Source: JBBSEX01 sp038239345
GTDB taxonomy: Bacteria > Acidobacteriota > Terriglobia > Bryobacterales > Bryobacteraceae
DNA: 64,000 nt
NCBI GenBank assembly: GCA_038239345.1
Contig: JBBSEX010000008.1
Coordinates: forward strand, 124,001-188,000
Direction: 5' to 3'
Part shown: positions 35,467 through 45,122 of the stretch, piece by piece
Layout: each line of letters starts with the position of its first letter
Numbering within the stretch: the stretch's first letter is position 1
Notes under the pieces: model-generated
Told to the model about the DNA's origin: nothing
Seen by the model: only the letters and a program-made list of their open reading frames with translations
The model's database searches: none
Program-made: the position numbers and the translations under genes

Positions 35467-37455
35467 TTACTGTTCCAGATAGGTGTAGCCGTTCAATCCG
35501 TCTTCATAGAAACGCAACAGGCGACCCGATTCTTCATAGCCGATGCGACCATCGCGCACGGCGATTTCCATGTCCTGGCGAAACTGCTCCAGCAGGCTCT
35601 TGGCGTGGAACTGTACATAGTCAAGAACTTCGCGGACGGTGTCGCCTTTAATAACGTGGCTGAGAATTACTTCGCCCGTATCGCTCAGGCTGACGTGAAC
35701 GGCATTGGTATCGCCGAACAGATTATGCAGGTCGCCTAAAATCTCCTGATAGGCGCCCACAAGAAACGCGCCAAGGTAATATGGCTGGCCGTTGTAATTG
35801 TGCAGGCGTAACGTTTTCTTGACATCGCGGCGGTCGATGAATTGATCCACCTTGCCGTCCGAATCGCATGAGATATCGCCGAGTATGCCGTGGCGGAAGG
35901 GTTCTTCTTCCAAACGATGGATGGGCATGATGGGGAACAACTGCTTCACAGCCCAACTGTCCGGCATGCTTTGGAACAATGAGAAATTACAAAAATAGGT
36001 ATCCGATAGCATGCCTTCAAGACCCTCCAGTTCCTCTGGAAGATACTCGAGATCCTTTGCCATGCGTTGTATGCGCCGCGAAATATTCCAGTAGTAAGAT
36101 TCGGCGAGACTGCGCTGCTCAAGCGGCAGATAACCCAGACTAAACAAGTTGAGCGCGGAATCAAGCGCCTGCTGCGCATCGTGAAAACTTTCCAACAGAT
36201 TCTTGCTGCTCAGCGATTTTGCGGTCTCCACTAAATCGACTAACGGGGACTCCACATCGTCGGGTAATGTTTCCGGAAGTTCTTCCTCGCCGAATCCACT
36301 GACGCCTACAACGTTGAAAACCAGCGCACTGTGATAGGACGTAATCGCCCGTCCGCTCTCCGAAACAATGGTCGGATGCGCCACTTCCGCTTCGTCGCAA
36401 ATGTTCTGGATGTGATAGACCACATCGTTCGCGTATTCCTGCAGTGTGTAGTTGACGCTCGATTCAAAGTCGGTCTGTGAGCCGTCATAATCTACGCCCA
36501 ATCCGCCGCCGACATCCATATAATTCAGACCCGCGCCGGCCCGCTTCAGTTCGACGTAAATTCGCGCCGCCTCAATCACCGCGCCCTTTATCTGGCGGAT
36601 ATTCGTAATCTGGCTGCCCAAGTGGAAGTGTAGAAGCTGGAGGCAATCCTCCATTCCCAGCGCCTTCAATTGATTCAGCGCGCGCAGAGCCTCGCTCACC
36701 ATCAATCCGAACTTCGAGCGATACCCACCCGATGATTTCCAGCGTCCCGATCCACGGCTCGCCAGTTTCAGGCGTAAACCGATTACCGGACGCACACCCA
36801 TCTTTTCCGAGTACTTCAAGATCAGTTCGAGCTCCGTGAATTTTTCAACAACAGGGATGATTTGGCGGCCGATTTTCTTGGCCAACATCGTCATCTCGAT
36901 ATATTCTTCGTCCTTGAACCCATTGCAGAGGATCGGAGTCTCGTTATCGGCCACCGCCATCACAGCAAGCAATTCAGGCTTAGATCCAGCCTCAAGACCG
37001 AATTTGTAGGGGCGTCCAAATTGAAAAACTTCTTCAACCACCTGGCGTTGCTGATTGACCTTGATGGGATAGACGCAACAGTAATTGCCCTTATAGCCGT
37101 GTTCAGCGATGGATGTTTGAAATGCCTGATGAATTTCTCCGAGCCGGTGTTTTAAGATTTCGGCGAAGCGGATTAGGATGGGCATACCGATGCCACGCAG
37201 CTCCAGCCGGTCCACCAGTTCTTTCAAATCGATACGATGATTCGCTTCCTTCGTGGGGTGAACCCACAGATTTCCATTCGCGCCGACCGAGAAATATCCT
37301 TTGCCCCAAGCGGCGACATCATATAACTCGCCGGCATCGGCCGTAGTCCACCGGTCTGCCGGCTCCCGGACGGGACCGCCGTCGGATAGCTTCAAATTCA
37401 ATTCGTCGACTCCTTTGTGAACTTTCAGTGTCCTTCGGATTGCGTCCAGGGGCAA
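35467..37455 (-). CDS. speA: Biosynthetic arginine decarboxylase
   Basis: A 662-residue PLP enzyme of fold type III that converts arginine to agmatine for polyamine synthesis. The PLP lysine is in YKGNYCCVYPIKVNQQRQVV (about 125-145), and the barrel shows LGLDY-type text NYMDVGGGLGVDYDGSQTDF and IVSESGRAITSYHSALVFNV. The long C-terminal helical and beta segment matches the SpeA class, not the shorter diaminopimelate type. Starts at ATG 37455; SPFH/GntR genes lie upstream on the same strand after 68 bases. Confidence 0.95.
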   Translation of the reverse strand: MPLDAIRRTLKVHKGVDELNLKLSDGGPVREPADRWTTADAGELYDVAAWGKGYFSVGANGNLWVHPTKEANHRIDLKELVDRLELRGIGMPILIRFAEILKHRLGEIHQAFQTSIAEHGYKGNYCCVYPIKVNQQRQVVEEVFQFGRPYKFGLEAGSKPELLAVMAVADNETPILCNGFKDEEYIEMTMLAKKIGRQIIPVVEKFTELELILKYSEKMGVRPVIGLRLKLASRGSGRWKSSGGYRSKFGLMVSEALRALNQLKALGMEDCLQLLHFHLGSQITNIRQIKGAVIEAARIYVELKRAGAGLNYMDVGGGLGVDYDGSQTDFESSVNYTLQEYANDVVYHIQNICDEAEVAHPTIVSESGRAITSYHSALVFNVVGVSGFGEEELPETLPDDVESPLVDLVETAKSLSSKNLLESFHDAQQALDSALNLFSLGYLPLEQRSLAESYYWNISRRIQRMAKDLEYLPEELEGLEGMLSDTYFCNFSLFQSMPDSWAVKQLFPIMPIHRLEEEPFRHGILGDISCDSDGKVDQFIDRRDVKKTLRLHNYNGQPYYLGAFLVGAYQEILGDLHNLFGDTNAVHVSLSDTGEVILSHVIKGDTVREVLDYVQFHAKSLLEQFRQDMEIAVRDGRIGYEESGRLLRFYEDGLNGYTYLEQ

Positions 37456-37523
37456 GTTAAAATTGTATGTAAGTGCGCGACCGCCGCCCGCATGTTTGGG
37501 GACGAAGCAGTCTTCTGCCGGAC

Positions 37524-38177
37524 CTAGCGCACACGGCGCTGCGATGGCCTATAAATTTGAATGTCCTCTATCTCGACGAATCGCACGGTGACACCCCAGG
37601 AATTCACGGTCTGATTAAGAATACTTTGTAACTCCCGCGCATGAACGGTGCGCTGATCTATCAGTTGTGACATTTCCCAACGCTCCGTGTAGGCGATGAT
37701 TTTAGTCTGGGCGTGGCCGGAGACCGCTTCGTCGATGTTTGCCACCTCGTGAATTGCCTTTTCCGCATCGGAAACAACCCAGGAAATTGTCGCTTGCACG
37801 GTGATTGGAACCTTATCGCGAGTCAGTGCCGGCTCGGCCCGCAGGCTGGTCATGCGCACGCTTTGATCGATGTAATGACTAACCCTTTCCATGAATGGCA
37901 CGATCAGAAAGATACCGGGGCCACGTACGCCAATATAGCGGCCTAGCCATTCCACCGCGGCCTTTTCAGAAGGGTTCGTACCCCTTATCGCGAGTAGCAG
38001 CGTAAAGGCCAGGACTGAGCCGCTAAGTAATGGAAACAAGCTGGTGGAGCGCAGTGCGAGAAATACGGAAGCGGCTGCGATTGCCAAGGCAATCCCCGCG
38101 CCGAACAATGTGATGGATGGTCTTCTCGGACCTTCGCCGCGCGTTGGTCTGACGGGACCTGTCGCCGGCGGATTCAC
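37524..38177 (-). CDS. SPFH/band 7-domain membrane protein
   Basis: A 217-residue protein. Two N-terminal hydrophobic helices (ITLFGAGIALAIAAASVFLA and LLSGSVLAFTLLLAI) anchor it, followed by an SPFH/band-7 domain (about 70-205): YIGVRGPGIFLIVPFMERVS, TRDKVPITVQATISWVV and a helical part WEMSQLIDQRTVHARELQSI. SPFH proteins (stomatin/flotillin type) organise membrane domains and protease complexes. The ATG overlaps the end of the GntR-regulator gene by 4 bases, so they are expressed together. No NfeD-type partner is present. Function otherwise unknown. Confidence 0.88.
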   Translation of the reverse strand: MNPPATGPVRPTRGEGPRRPSITLFGAGIALAIAAASVFLALRSTSLFPLLSGSVLAFTLLLAIRGTNPSEKAAVEWLGRYIGVRGPGIFLIVPFMERVSHYIDQSVRMTSLRAEPALTRDKVPITVQATISWVVSDAEKAIHEVANIDEAVSGHAQTKIIAYTERWEMSQLIDQRTVHARELQSILNQTVNSWGVTVRFVEIEDIQIYRPSQRRVR

Positions 38178-38551
38178 CGCTCAACCTGCAATTCCTTGAG
38201 GCGTTCGCGAAGTTCCTTGATCGTGAAACCCTCAACACCGGCCCGGGCCGCGATTTCCGTTACGAATTGCCGCAACCGGCGCTGCCGCTCAGTATCGTTT
38301 GGCTTGATCTTTTTCTGGGTGACAAAAGTTCCGGTACCTTGCTGCGTGCCGAGGATTTCACGTATCGCCAGTTCTTTGTAGGCCCGCACCACGGTGTTAG
38401 GGTTGACCTTGAGAGCTTGCGCCAACTGCCGAACGGTGGGAACCTGGTCGCCGCTCCGCAAAGTCCCCGCAGCGAGAGCCCCCAGTATTTGATCGATGAT
38501 TTGGCGATAAGCGGGTACGCCCGAGCCGGAGTCAAGCTGAATAACTAACAT
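38174..38551 (-). CDS. GntR-family regulator, YtrA type
   Basis: A 125-residue repressor. The N-terminal winged helix (PAYRQIIDQILGALAAGTL, then TVRQLAQALKVNPNTVVRAY) has the GntR signature and is followed by only a short helical tail of about 50 residues, as in the YtrA subfamily, not a full effector domain. YtrA proteins typically repress their own operon. The following gene is an SPFH membrane protein, overlapping by 4 bases, in place of the usual ABC transporter. A strong palindrome lies directly upstream of its start codon. Confidence 0.9.
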   Translation of the reverse strand: MLVIQLDSGSGVPAYRQIIDQILGALAAGTLRSGDQVPTVRQLAQALKVNPNTVVRAYKELAIREILGTQQGTGTFVTQKKIKPNDTERQRRLRQFVTEIAARAGVEGFTIKELRERLKELQVER

Positions 38552-38579
38552 ACTGGTTAACTAGTGTACCAGTAGTATA
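38552..38579 (-). promoter_or_regulatory. Operator and -10 element of the GntR/SPFH operon
   Basis: ACTGGT (38552-38557) and ACCAGT (38568-38573) form a perfect 6-base inverted repeat with a 10-base centre (TAACTAGTGT) that is itself partly symmetric. It begins at the base next to the start codon. On the minus strand TATACT (38579-38574) is a good -10 element abutting it, so the operator spans the predicted start site and the whole short leader. No clear -35 was found. Autorepression by the GntR protein is the natural reading. Confidence 0.65.
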
Positions 38580-38602
38580 GTGCAATTAGGACGGTGGGGC
38601 GC

Positions 38603-39841
38603 TTAGCCGATCAGTCCCCGAAAGTGTGGCTCGGGATAACCCGGAAAAACGTACTTCATTTCCCGATTGCCCAAATGCTTCACCACTAGTTCCCCTAGAA
38701 CATCGCGGAAGTCGGTAGTGAGATTCAGATCGCGGCCTTCATACAGTTGATCCGGTCCAAGGCCTGGCCAGTCGCCGTAGACCTTCCCGCCCTTGACATC
38801 GCCGCCCATGACAAACATCACGTTGGCATGCCCGTGATCGGTACCGCGATTCCCATTCTCTTTCGCGGTGCGCCCAAATTCCGACATCGTCACTACGGTC
38901 ACATCCGCCATCCGGTCACCCAGGTCCTGATAGAAGGCCGCTAAGCTCTGTCCAAATTCACTAAGCAGATTCGCCATGCCACCCAGTGAAGGTTTGGGCC
39001 CGACCTGGTTGACGTGCGTATCCCACCCGCCGACATCGGTAAAGGCGACTTCGAGCCCCACATCAGCCTTGATCAGACGGGCGATCTGTTGCATGTTCTG
39101 AGAAAACTTTCCGTTGGGATAGGCAGCGCCGCTAGCCGGTGTGTACTTCTGCTTCTGAATGGTCTGCAACATCTTTACCGCGTCGAAGGTCTCTTTGGCG
39201 GTTCCGTTTAAAGTCTTGTCGAGTGTGCCAGCGTACATGCTTTCGAACGTAGAGGAACTCTGGGCGTCGCGGATTTGAAAATCATTTAAGCTGTTGATGG
39301 CGATCGCGTCATTCCGTCCGCGCATCGACCGCGGAAGTGCCGACCCCATACTCAAAGCCCGCATTGGGGACTGCGAACCGGTCCGAGCCACTAACGCTCG
39401 ATTCAGCCAGCCGTCGCTGGTCGCCTTCAATCCTGGCGTTCCCGACTCCATATAGTCCTGCGCGTCAAAATGCGAACGGGTCGGGTCGGGCGATCCTACC
39501 GCGTCCACCACGGCTAGATGCTGCTGATCGAACAGCGGTTTTAGGGCCTTCAGCGAGGGATGCAATCCGAAAAATCCATCGAGGTCCACCGCGGCCTCGG
39601 GCGTCCCATTGGGTCGCGGGATGGCGATCGCCGGTCGCAGATCATAATAGGCCTGCTCGCCGAAGGGGACGACGACGTTCAAGCCATCGGCGGCACCCCG
39701 CTGAAAGATCGCCACCAGAATTTTCTTCCGGGGACTGGGCGCATCCGCCGCATACAATGCTCGAGATAACCACGCCGGCGCAGTGCCCACACCGAACATA
39801 GCGACCGCGGAACTCTTGAGGAATAATCTTCGTGAATGCAT
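38603..39841 (-). CDS. DUF1501-domain protein, Tat-exported
   Basis: A 412-residue protein with a twin-arginine signal, SRRLFLKSSAVAMFG, followed by a hydrophobic stretch ending near ALYAADAP. The mature part (KKILVAIFQRGAADGLNVVV, YYDLRPAIAIPRP, FGLHPSLKALKPLFDQQHLA, TVVTMSEFGRTAKENGNRGT, then DHGHANVMFVMGG) is a DUF1501 alkaline-phosphatase-like domain with conserved Asp/His residues of possible metal ligands. Its partner in many Acidobacteria and Planctomycetes is a DUF1800 gene, which lies just upstream here. Enzymatic role is not established. Confidence 0.9.
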   Translation of the reverse strand: MHSRRLFLKSSAVAMFGVGTAPAWLSRALYAADAPSPRKKILVAIFQRGAADGLNVVVPFGEQAYYDLRPAIAIPRPNGTPEAAVDLDGFFGLHPSLKALKPLFDQQHLAVVDAVGSPDPTRSHFDAQDYMESGTPGLKATSDGWLNRALVARTGSQSPMRALSMGSALPRSMRGRNDAIAINSLNDFQIRDAQSSSTFESMYAGTLDKTLNGTAKETFDAVKMLQTIQKQKYTPASGAAYPNGKFSQNMQQIARLIKADVGLEVAFTDVGGWDTHVNQVGPKPSLGGMANLLSEFGQSLAAFYQDLGDRMADVTVVTMSEFGRTAKENGNRGTDHGHANVMFVMGGDVKGGKVYGDWPGLGPDQLYEGRDLNLTTDFRDVLGELVVKHLGNREMKYVFPGYPEPHFRGLIG

Positions 39842-39952
39842 ATAAATAGGGTTGTGGCGGTTGCCAACAACTTACCTCCATCTTGCTCAATCTCGGCCTT
39901 AACCAGACCCGTATCGACAACCTACAGCCTTCCGCCCGCAACCTGGCGGATT

Positions 39953-41839
39953 CTATCGCCTTTGAAATTCCGGCGAGCCGATCACCAATCCCGCGATCAC
40001 CGCCGGGGCCGGCTTCTCTTTGGGATTTTTCGCTTGTTGTGCCTTCAATGCAGTTTCAATCGCTAAGCGAGTTTGTGGGCTCACGTCCTGGAACAACACC
40101 GCCCGCGCTACGCCCATAGGGTCATCCTTGGCGGCGTCGTTGAATCGCTGCTGGTCTACTTTCACACCCGCAACTTTATTCTGGGTTAGCGACAATGCAA
40201 AGTTCATACGAGCCAGTAAGGCCGCCGAGTTTATCCATTCCGCGTTAGCGCTCGAATACCCGGTCGGCTCCTGTTTGCGGTACAAAGGTTGGCCTAGAGC
40301 GGCAATCTGATTGGACAGCGGGAAAGAGAATTCCACGTCGGCATTCAAGGCACGGACGGCACTGGCGATCATTTCAAACGGCGTCTTCACCTTCGCTCGA
40401 TACGCGCCCTCAGACCAGAATTCCTTCGAGCTCAGCATGGTTTTCATTACTTCCCGAAGGTCGCCCTTCTTGTCGTGGAAAGTCTTCGCCATCCGGTCAA
40501 TCAGGGCTTGCGGCGGTGTGTCTGATACAAATCGTTTGGCCAGTTTAGTAGAAATGAAACGCGCGGTGGACGGATGCCGGGCCAGGATGTCGAGAACCTT
40601 CTCGCCATCGTCCATGCCGCCGCCCGCTGGAATTGTCACACCCAAAACGATCTTCTCGCCCTTATCGTGGACCTTGTCGTTGTAGTCGAAACTACCGCCC
40701 TTACGCGGCTCGCGAATGGTCCATCCGGTGAAGCAGCGCGCCACTTCGGTTACGTCTTTCTGGGTGTACCCGCCATCCACTCCAAGGGTGTGCAGCTCTA
40801 GCAGTTCACGTCCATAGTTCTCATTCAATCCACGTGCCGGCCGCTTTGCTTGCGGACCCTTTAGCGCAACCTTCGGCGTTTTCGGCGGACCGACGGACTG
40901 CCAGTTGTCGAGATAGAACAGCATCGCGGGACTCTTCGCCGTAGCTTCCAGGAAATCTCGGAAGCTGCCCAAAACATGAGGCCGGATGGCATCCCGTTCA
41001 TACGTTGGAACCTGGAATCGATCGGCGCCCTTATCCAGATAAACGTTGAAGTGGTTATACCAAAAATCGACCAATTCTTCCTGCAGTTGGCGATTGCTGT
41101 ATATCGCCCGGAACAGCTTGCCCTCTGACAAATCGTAGGCCACCAGCTGCTGCGGGGCGTTCGAGATCATGATCATCCGGCGCATGGTTTCAGGGGCCAG
41201 GTTGAAAAGTTGCTGGCGCAGATTCCGCGGCAGGGCCAGAACGACGGCTTCCATCTGATCGCCTGCAATCCCCGCCAGAACTTCGCGCTTCTTATCCGCG
41301 GTTCCGTTCCTGAGCGTCTTCAACTGCTCTTCGGCGATCAGTTGGTCGATCGGCGTCACGGGCTCCATCTCGTCATCGGTGACGGTTTTGTCATCGGGAT
41401 TTATCTTCGCCCGATATCGCTGCACCAGCCGTTGCACCGTATTTCTCAACAGCGGATCTTCCGGCAGCTTTTCCTTGCCTCGCGCCACGGCGATGATCAT
41501 TTGCCGTGAGGGATAATTTTGGACGGCTTGAATTTCCGTCATCTGTAGGGAAAGCAGTGGGGCTAGCTTCGCTTCCAGAATCGGATTTTCCTTGATTCGG
41601 GACGGGTTCAATTGCAGGTCGATCCACTTCTTCAAGCCCAGCTTCTGAACTGTAGCAAAATCGCCGGGCCGGGCACCGAAAGTCAGGCGGTCGATAGCAT
41701 GGGTAATCTGTCTATCTTTGGAAAGCTTAATCTGGAATTGCTGGTCGTCGACTTTTTTCTTCGTTACACGTGCGTCAATGGCCGGGATCGTAACCAGTAG
41801 CGCAACGATACTCAGGCCGATAAGCGACTTTTTCACCAT
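39953..41839 (-). CDS. DUF1800-domain protein, exported
   Basis: A 628-residue protein with an N-terminal signal or anchor (MVKKSLIGLSIVALLVTIPA). The body has the DUF1800 pattern: HAIDRLTFGARPGDFATVQK at the start, then ELVDFWYNHFNVY, NENYGRELLELHTLGVDGGY, TQKDVTEVARCFTGWTI and FISTKLAKRFVSDTPPQAL, and a C-terminal GWSSANAEWINSAALLARMN-like segment. It is followed 111 bases later by DUF1501 on the same strand, the usual pairing. Both are probably exported. Biological role unknown. Confidence 0.9.
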   Translation of the reverse strand: MVKKSLIGLSIVALLVTIPAIDARVTKKKVDDQQFQIKLSKDRQITHAIDRLTFGARPGDFATVQKLGLKKWIDLQLNPSRIKENPILEAKLAPLLSLQMTEIQAVQNYPSRQMIIAVARGKEKLPEDPLLRNTVQRLVQRYRAKINPDDKTVTDDEMEPVTPIDQLIAEEQLKTLRNGTADKKREVLAGIAGDQMEAVVLALPRNLRQQLFNLAPETMRRMIMISNAPQQLVAYDLSEGKLFRAIYSNRQLQEELVDFWYNHFNVYLDKGADRFQVPTYERDAIRPHVLGSFRDFLEATAKSPAMLFYLDNWQSVGPPKTPKVALKGPQAKRPARGLNENYGRELLELHTLGVDGGYTQKDVTEVARCFTGWTIREPRKGGSFDYNDKVHDKGEKIVLGVTIPAGGGMDDGEKVLDILARHPSTARFISTKLAKRFVSDTPPQALIDRMAKTFHDKKGDLREVMKTMLSSKEFWSEGAYRAKVKTPFEMIASAVRALNADVEFSFPLSNQIAALGQPLYRKQEPTGYSSANAEWINSAALLARMNFALSLTQNKVAGVKVDQQRFNDAAKDDPMGVARAVLFQDVSPQTRLAIETALKAQQAKNPKEKPAPAVIAGLVIGSPEFQRR

Positions 41840-42121
41840 GCTAATGAAACCTTCTGTCTGTATAAACGCGAAATCGCCCTAGAAGTTGACAACGCCACGA
41901 TTCCGAACTGCTTACCTATCGATTCTCCTCCTTTTTAGAAACGAACGCCGGGCGGCCTGTGCGGTTTTGCCTGCACTGATCCCATAAATGAACAGCCCGC
42001 CTGAGCAATTCACTATTAAGCTACTGATTCTACGATGGCCCGAGGTTTGCTTAACTTCACCCATCCGTTCTGCGGGCTGCGAAGGTGACAGCCGCCAATC
42101 TTGATCAGAAGGAGTACTCGT

Positions 42122-42907
42122 ATGAATTCTATACGGCGTTCGCTGCAGCTTTCGAGTTTTCTGCTCGCCGTTTTGTCTTCCACGTTATTCGGGTGGGACG
42201 GTACCGCATTTCAATGGCGCGGAGCGCTGGCACAAGGACAGCTCATCGAAATCAAGGGGATCAACGGAAGCGTACACGCCGAGCCGGGACCAGGAAACGA
42301 AGTGGTAATTGAAGCGCGGCGCTCAGGGCACCGGGACGATCCAGCGACTGTAGCCATTCAGGTGGTTCCACACGCGGGCGGGATTACGGTGTGCGCGGTC
42401 TACCCTAGCGAAGTGCCCCGCTCCGGCGAATGTCAGCCGGGATCCGCCCCGATGAGCACCCACAACAACGATGTGCGCGTGGAATTCGTCGTACATGTGC
42501 CGAGGGGTGTGAAATTCACGGGACGGACGGTGAATGGAAATGTCGAGGCGACGGCTTTGACGGCGGATGTGGAGGCGTACTCGGTGAACGGAAAGATCAA
42601 TATCTCAACCAGCGGCGCGGCGCAGGCGAACACCGTGAACGGATCGATCATTGCCTCCATCGGCAGAGTCGATTGGACCGCGCTGCATGAGTTCACATCG
42701 ATCAATGGCAGCGTCGACATTGCCCTGCCTTCCTCCGCCAACGCCGATGTTCACGTGAAGACCGTGAATGGAAGCATCCTGACTGATTTTCCGATCGTTG
42801 GGCACGGCCGGCTGCTGGGGAAATCGATGGAAGGAAAGCTCGGCACTGGTGGACGTGCTTTAAAAGTAACGTCCGTCAATGGCAGCATTCATTTGCGGCG
42901 ATTCTAG
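42122..42907 (+). CDS. DUF4097-like exported protein with NG-strand repeats
   Basis: About 261 residues from ATG 42122, fixed by AAGGAG (42109-42114) 7 bases upstream. A signal sequence ends near STLFGWDG. The mature part is a right-handed beta-repeat: short segments such as VNGNVEAT, VNGKINIS, VNGSIIAS, INGSVDIALP, VNGSILTD and VNGSIHLRRF recur every 20-40 residues. This is characteristic of DUF4097 adhesin-like proteins that form a beta-helix or solenoid. Its stop overlaps that of the convergent kinase gene (CTAG). Confidence 0.82.
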   Translation: MNSIRRSLQLSSFLLAVLSSTLFGWDGTAFQWRGALAQGQLIEIKGINGSVHAEPGPGNEVVIEARRSGHRDDPATVAIQVVPHAGGITVCAVYPSEVPRSGECQPGSAPMSTHNNDVRVEFVVHVPRGVKFTGRTVNGNVEATALTADVEAYSVNGKINISTSGAAQANTVNGSIIASIGRVDWTALHEFTSINGSVDIALPSSANADVHVKTVNGSILTDFPIVGHGRLLGKSMEGKLGTGGRALKVTSVNGSIHLRRF

Positions 42908-44994
42908 TTCTTTCCGCCGATTAAATCAGTCAGCTTGTCCCGCAGGCCGCTCTTGCCTGGGGCGCTGTTCACAATTGCCAGAGCACGATCCCGGTATTCC
43001 GCGGCCCCTCTGGGATCCCCGTTTGCCTGCAGGGCTGTGGCGAGTGTTCTAAGATATAACGGATTGTGCCAATCCGCTAGCACATTGGCACGCCGCGAGA
43101 TTATTACGGCGGTCTTGGGGTCTGAGGTAGTCAGAGCCCCAGCGTATGTATCAAGGGTGGACGCGCTCACGTCGCTCTGTTCGGCCAAAGCCGCGTAGAC
43201 TTGCAGACCGGCCCGCAGCAGTTCATCATTCCTCGCCAAAGAACCTATCCCGAGGCGCATCCTGGCGGCATCTTCGTCGCGCTTTTCTTTCTCGTACATT
43301 GCCAAGGCCACCCGGTAATGGCTAAGCGCTTTGTCGCGATCGCCAGATTGAACGTAAAGATGACCGAGCCGTTCATTAGCCTCGCCAGGCAGTGTACGGA
43401 GAACGTCGGAATAGGCGGCGATGGCATTGTTCGCCTCCCCGCGATTCCAGAGGATGTCACCAATCTTCAGTTGAATCGGCGCCACCGCCGCACTATCCGG
43501 AAGTGCCATCCAAGCGTCCAAGGCGTGTCGATAGCTGGCAAGCGATGCATCGGGATCGAGAAAGAATTGGCGGTCTCCTAATTGCGAATAGAGCGTTGCT
43601 ACCTCACGCAGCCGCATGGGGTCGGACTTTGCGGAGATTCGCAGTTTGTCCACGTAGCTGGTGGTGCTGGCAAGAACTTCCTTGGTTACCGAACCCGTCG
43701 TCAGGATGCCGCTAACCACTTGGCTGGCGCTGCCGAGCTTTTGCGCATCTTCGCGTCGCCAAATCTCCTCAAGGACTACGGCTGTGGCCAAGGCAAGCAG
43801 AATCGCCACGGCACTCATGACGATACTTCGCCGCGAAACGGCTTTTGAGAAGCGGTAAAACAGATTTTTCTCGCGAGCCACCACCGGCAGTCCCGTCAGG
43901 TAGCGGGCGAGATCTTCACTGAGCAATTCAGCCGACTGATAGCGATTTGCCGGCGACTTTTCCAGGGCCTTTAGAACAATCGCGTCCAGATCCCCCTTCA
44001 GCTTGCGCCGAAGAGCTTCTGTTTTTCTGCCTCCCAGCGTTGCCGCGGCGGAGTCCCCTACAATCACCGTCTTAACCTTACTGGGAGCCACGGGAGTGAT
44101 CTCGCAGATTCGTTGCACAACGTCGACTTGATCTTTTCCACGTGCTCCATATGGCGATTTGCCCGTCAGTAGTTCATAGAAGACAACGCCCAGCGTATAC
44201 ACATCGCTAGTAGCCGTTACGGGTTCCGCCCGCACTTGCTCGGGGCTGGCATAATCCACCGTCATCGGCCGCATGCCCGTGCGCGTCATGACGGGGGCAA
44301 ATGGCAGAATTTCCGGTTTGAGAATTTTGGCGATTCCAAAATCGAGCATCTTCGGAGCTTGATCGGCTGTTACAAGAATGTTTCCCGGTTTCAGATCGCG
44401 GTGAACGATGCCATTACGATGGGCGTGATGGACAGCACTACAAACCTTGCGAAATAGCTCAATGCTTTCATTCAGTGAGAGACTTTCGCGCTTGCAATAC
44501 TCGTCGATCGTCGACCCTTTCACAAACTCCATCACAATGTACGGGCGCCCGTCCTCAGTTGTGCCGCCGTCCAGGAGTTTCGCGATGTACGGATGGTCGA
44601 GATTCGCGAGGATTTGCCGTTCCTGGCGAAATCGGTTGAGCAACTCTCCATCGGCCGCGAACTGAACTACTTTGATGGCCACCTGCTGCCGGTACTCATC
44701 GTCGGCGCGAACGGCAAGATAGACGGCGCCCATTCCGCCACGCCCTATTTCTTCCAGAATCCGATATGCGCCGAGGCGGGTTCCAATAATGGGTTTGTTC
44801 GCCGCTTCGGCCGCTGGAGTCTCCAGAAAATCGTCGGTGTGGGCATTGGCGTCGACCAGTTTATGGACTTCGGCGAGCATCGCGGAGTCTTCTCCGCAGA
44901 CCATAAGGATGATGCGTTCGCGATCCTCCGGATCATATTGGAGAGCGAGTTCGAATGTATTGCGGATTTGCTGCCAACGCTCGGCCGTCATCAT
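42904..44994 (-). CDS. Membrane Ser/Thr protein kinase with C-terminal TPR-like region
   Basis: A 696-residue Hanks-type kinase. The kinase domain (about 72-345) has the P-loop YRILEEIGRGGMGAVYLAV, VAIKVV, HRDLKPGN (about 198) and DFGIAKI (about 216), and APE-like YASPEQVR, all intact. One transmembrane helix (IVMSAVAILLALATAVVLEE) follows near 390-410, then a helical region of TPR type (LYVQSGDRDKALSHYRVALA) to the end. An N-terminal helix of about 70 residues precedes the kinase. It is divergent from a sigma factor gene 128 bases away, a recurrent acidobacterial arrangement. Confidence 0.93.
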   Translation of the reverse strand: MMTAERWQQIRNTFELALQYDPEDRERIILMVCGEDSAMLAEVHKLVDANAHTDDFLETPAAEAANKPIIGTRLGAYRILEEIGRGGMGAVYLAVRADDEYRQQVAIKVVQFAADGELLNRFRQERQILANLDHPYIAKLLDGGTTEDGRPYIVMEFVKGSTIDEYCKRESLSLNESIELFRKVCSAVHHAHRNGIVHRDLKPGNILVTADQAPKMLDFGIAKILKPEILPFAPVMTRTGMRPMTVDYASPEQVRAEPVTATSDVYTLGVVFYELLTGKSPYGARGKDQVDVVQRICEITPVAPSKVKTVIVGDSAAATLGGRKTEALRRKLKGDLDAIVLKALEKSPANRYQSAELLSEDLARYLTGLPVVAREKNLFYRFSKAVSRRSIVMSAVAILLALATAVVLEEIWRREDAQKLGSASQVVSGILTTGSVTKEVLASTTSYVDKLRISAKSDPMRLREVATLYSQLGDRQFFLDPDASLASYRHALDAWMALPDSAAVAPIQLKIGDILWNRGEANNAIAAYSDVLRTLPGEANERLGHLYVQSGDRDKALSHYRVALAMYEKEKRDEDAARMRLGIGSLARNDELLRAGLQVYAALAEQSDVSASTLDTYAGALTTSDPKTAVIISRRANVLADWHNPLYLRTLATALQANGDPRGAAEYRDRALAIVNSAPGKSGLRDKLTDLIGGKN

Positions 44995-45122
44995 GGCAAT
45001 AGACAGTGTGGCACACGCGCGGCGGATGTTACGTTGCCCAATGTGTCACGCTTTGGCGCGCCGCTTCACTTACTAGTATGCTATCTGTGAAGACAACTGA
45101 GTTGCCCAATCTGGAGGATTCC

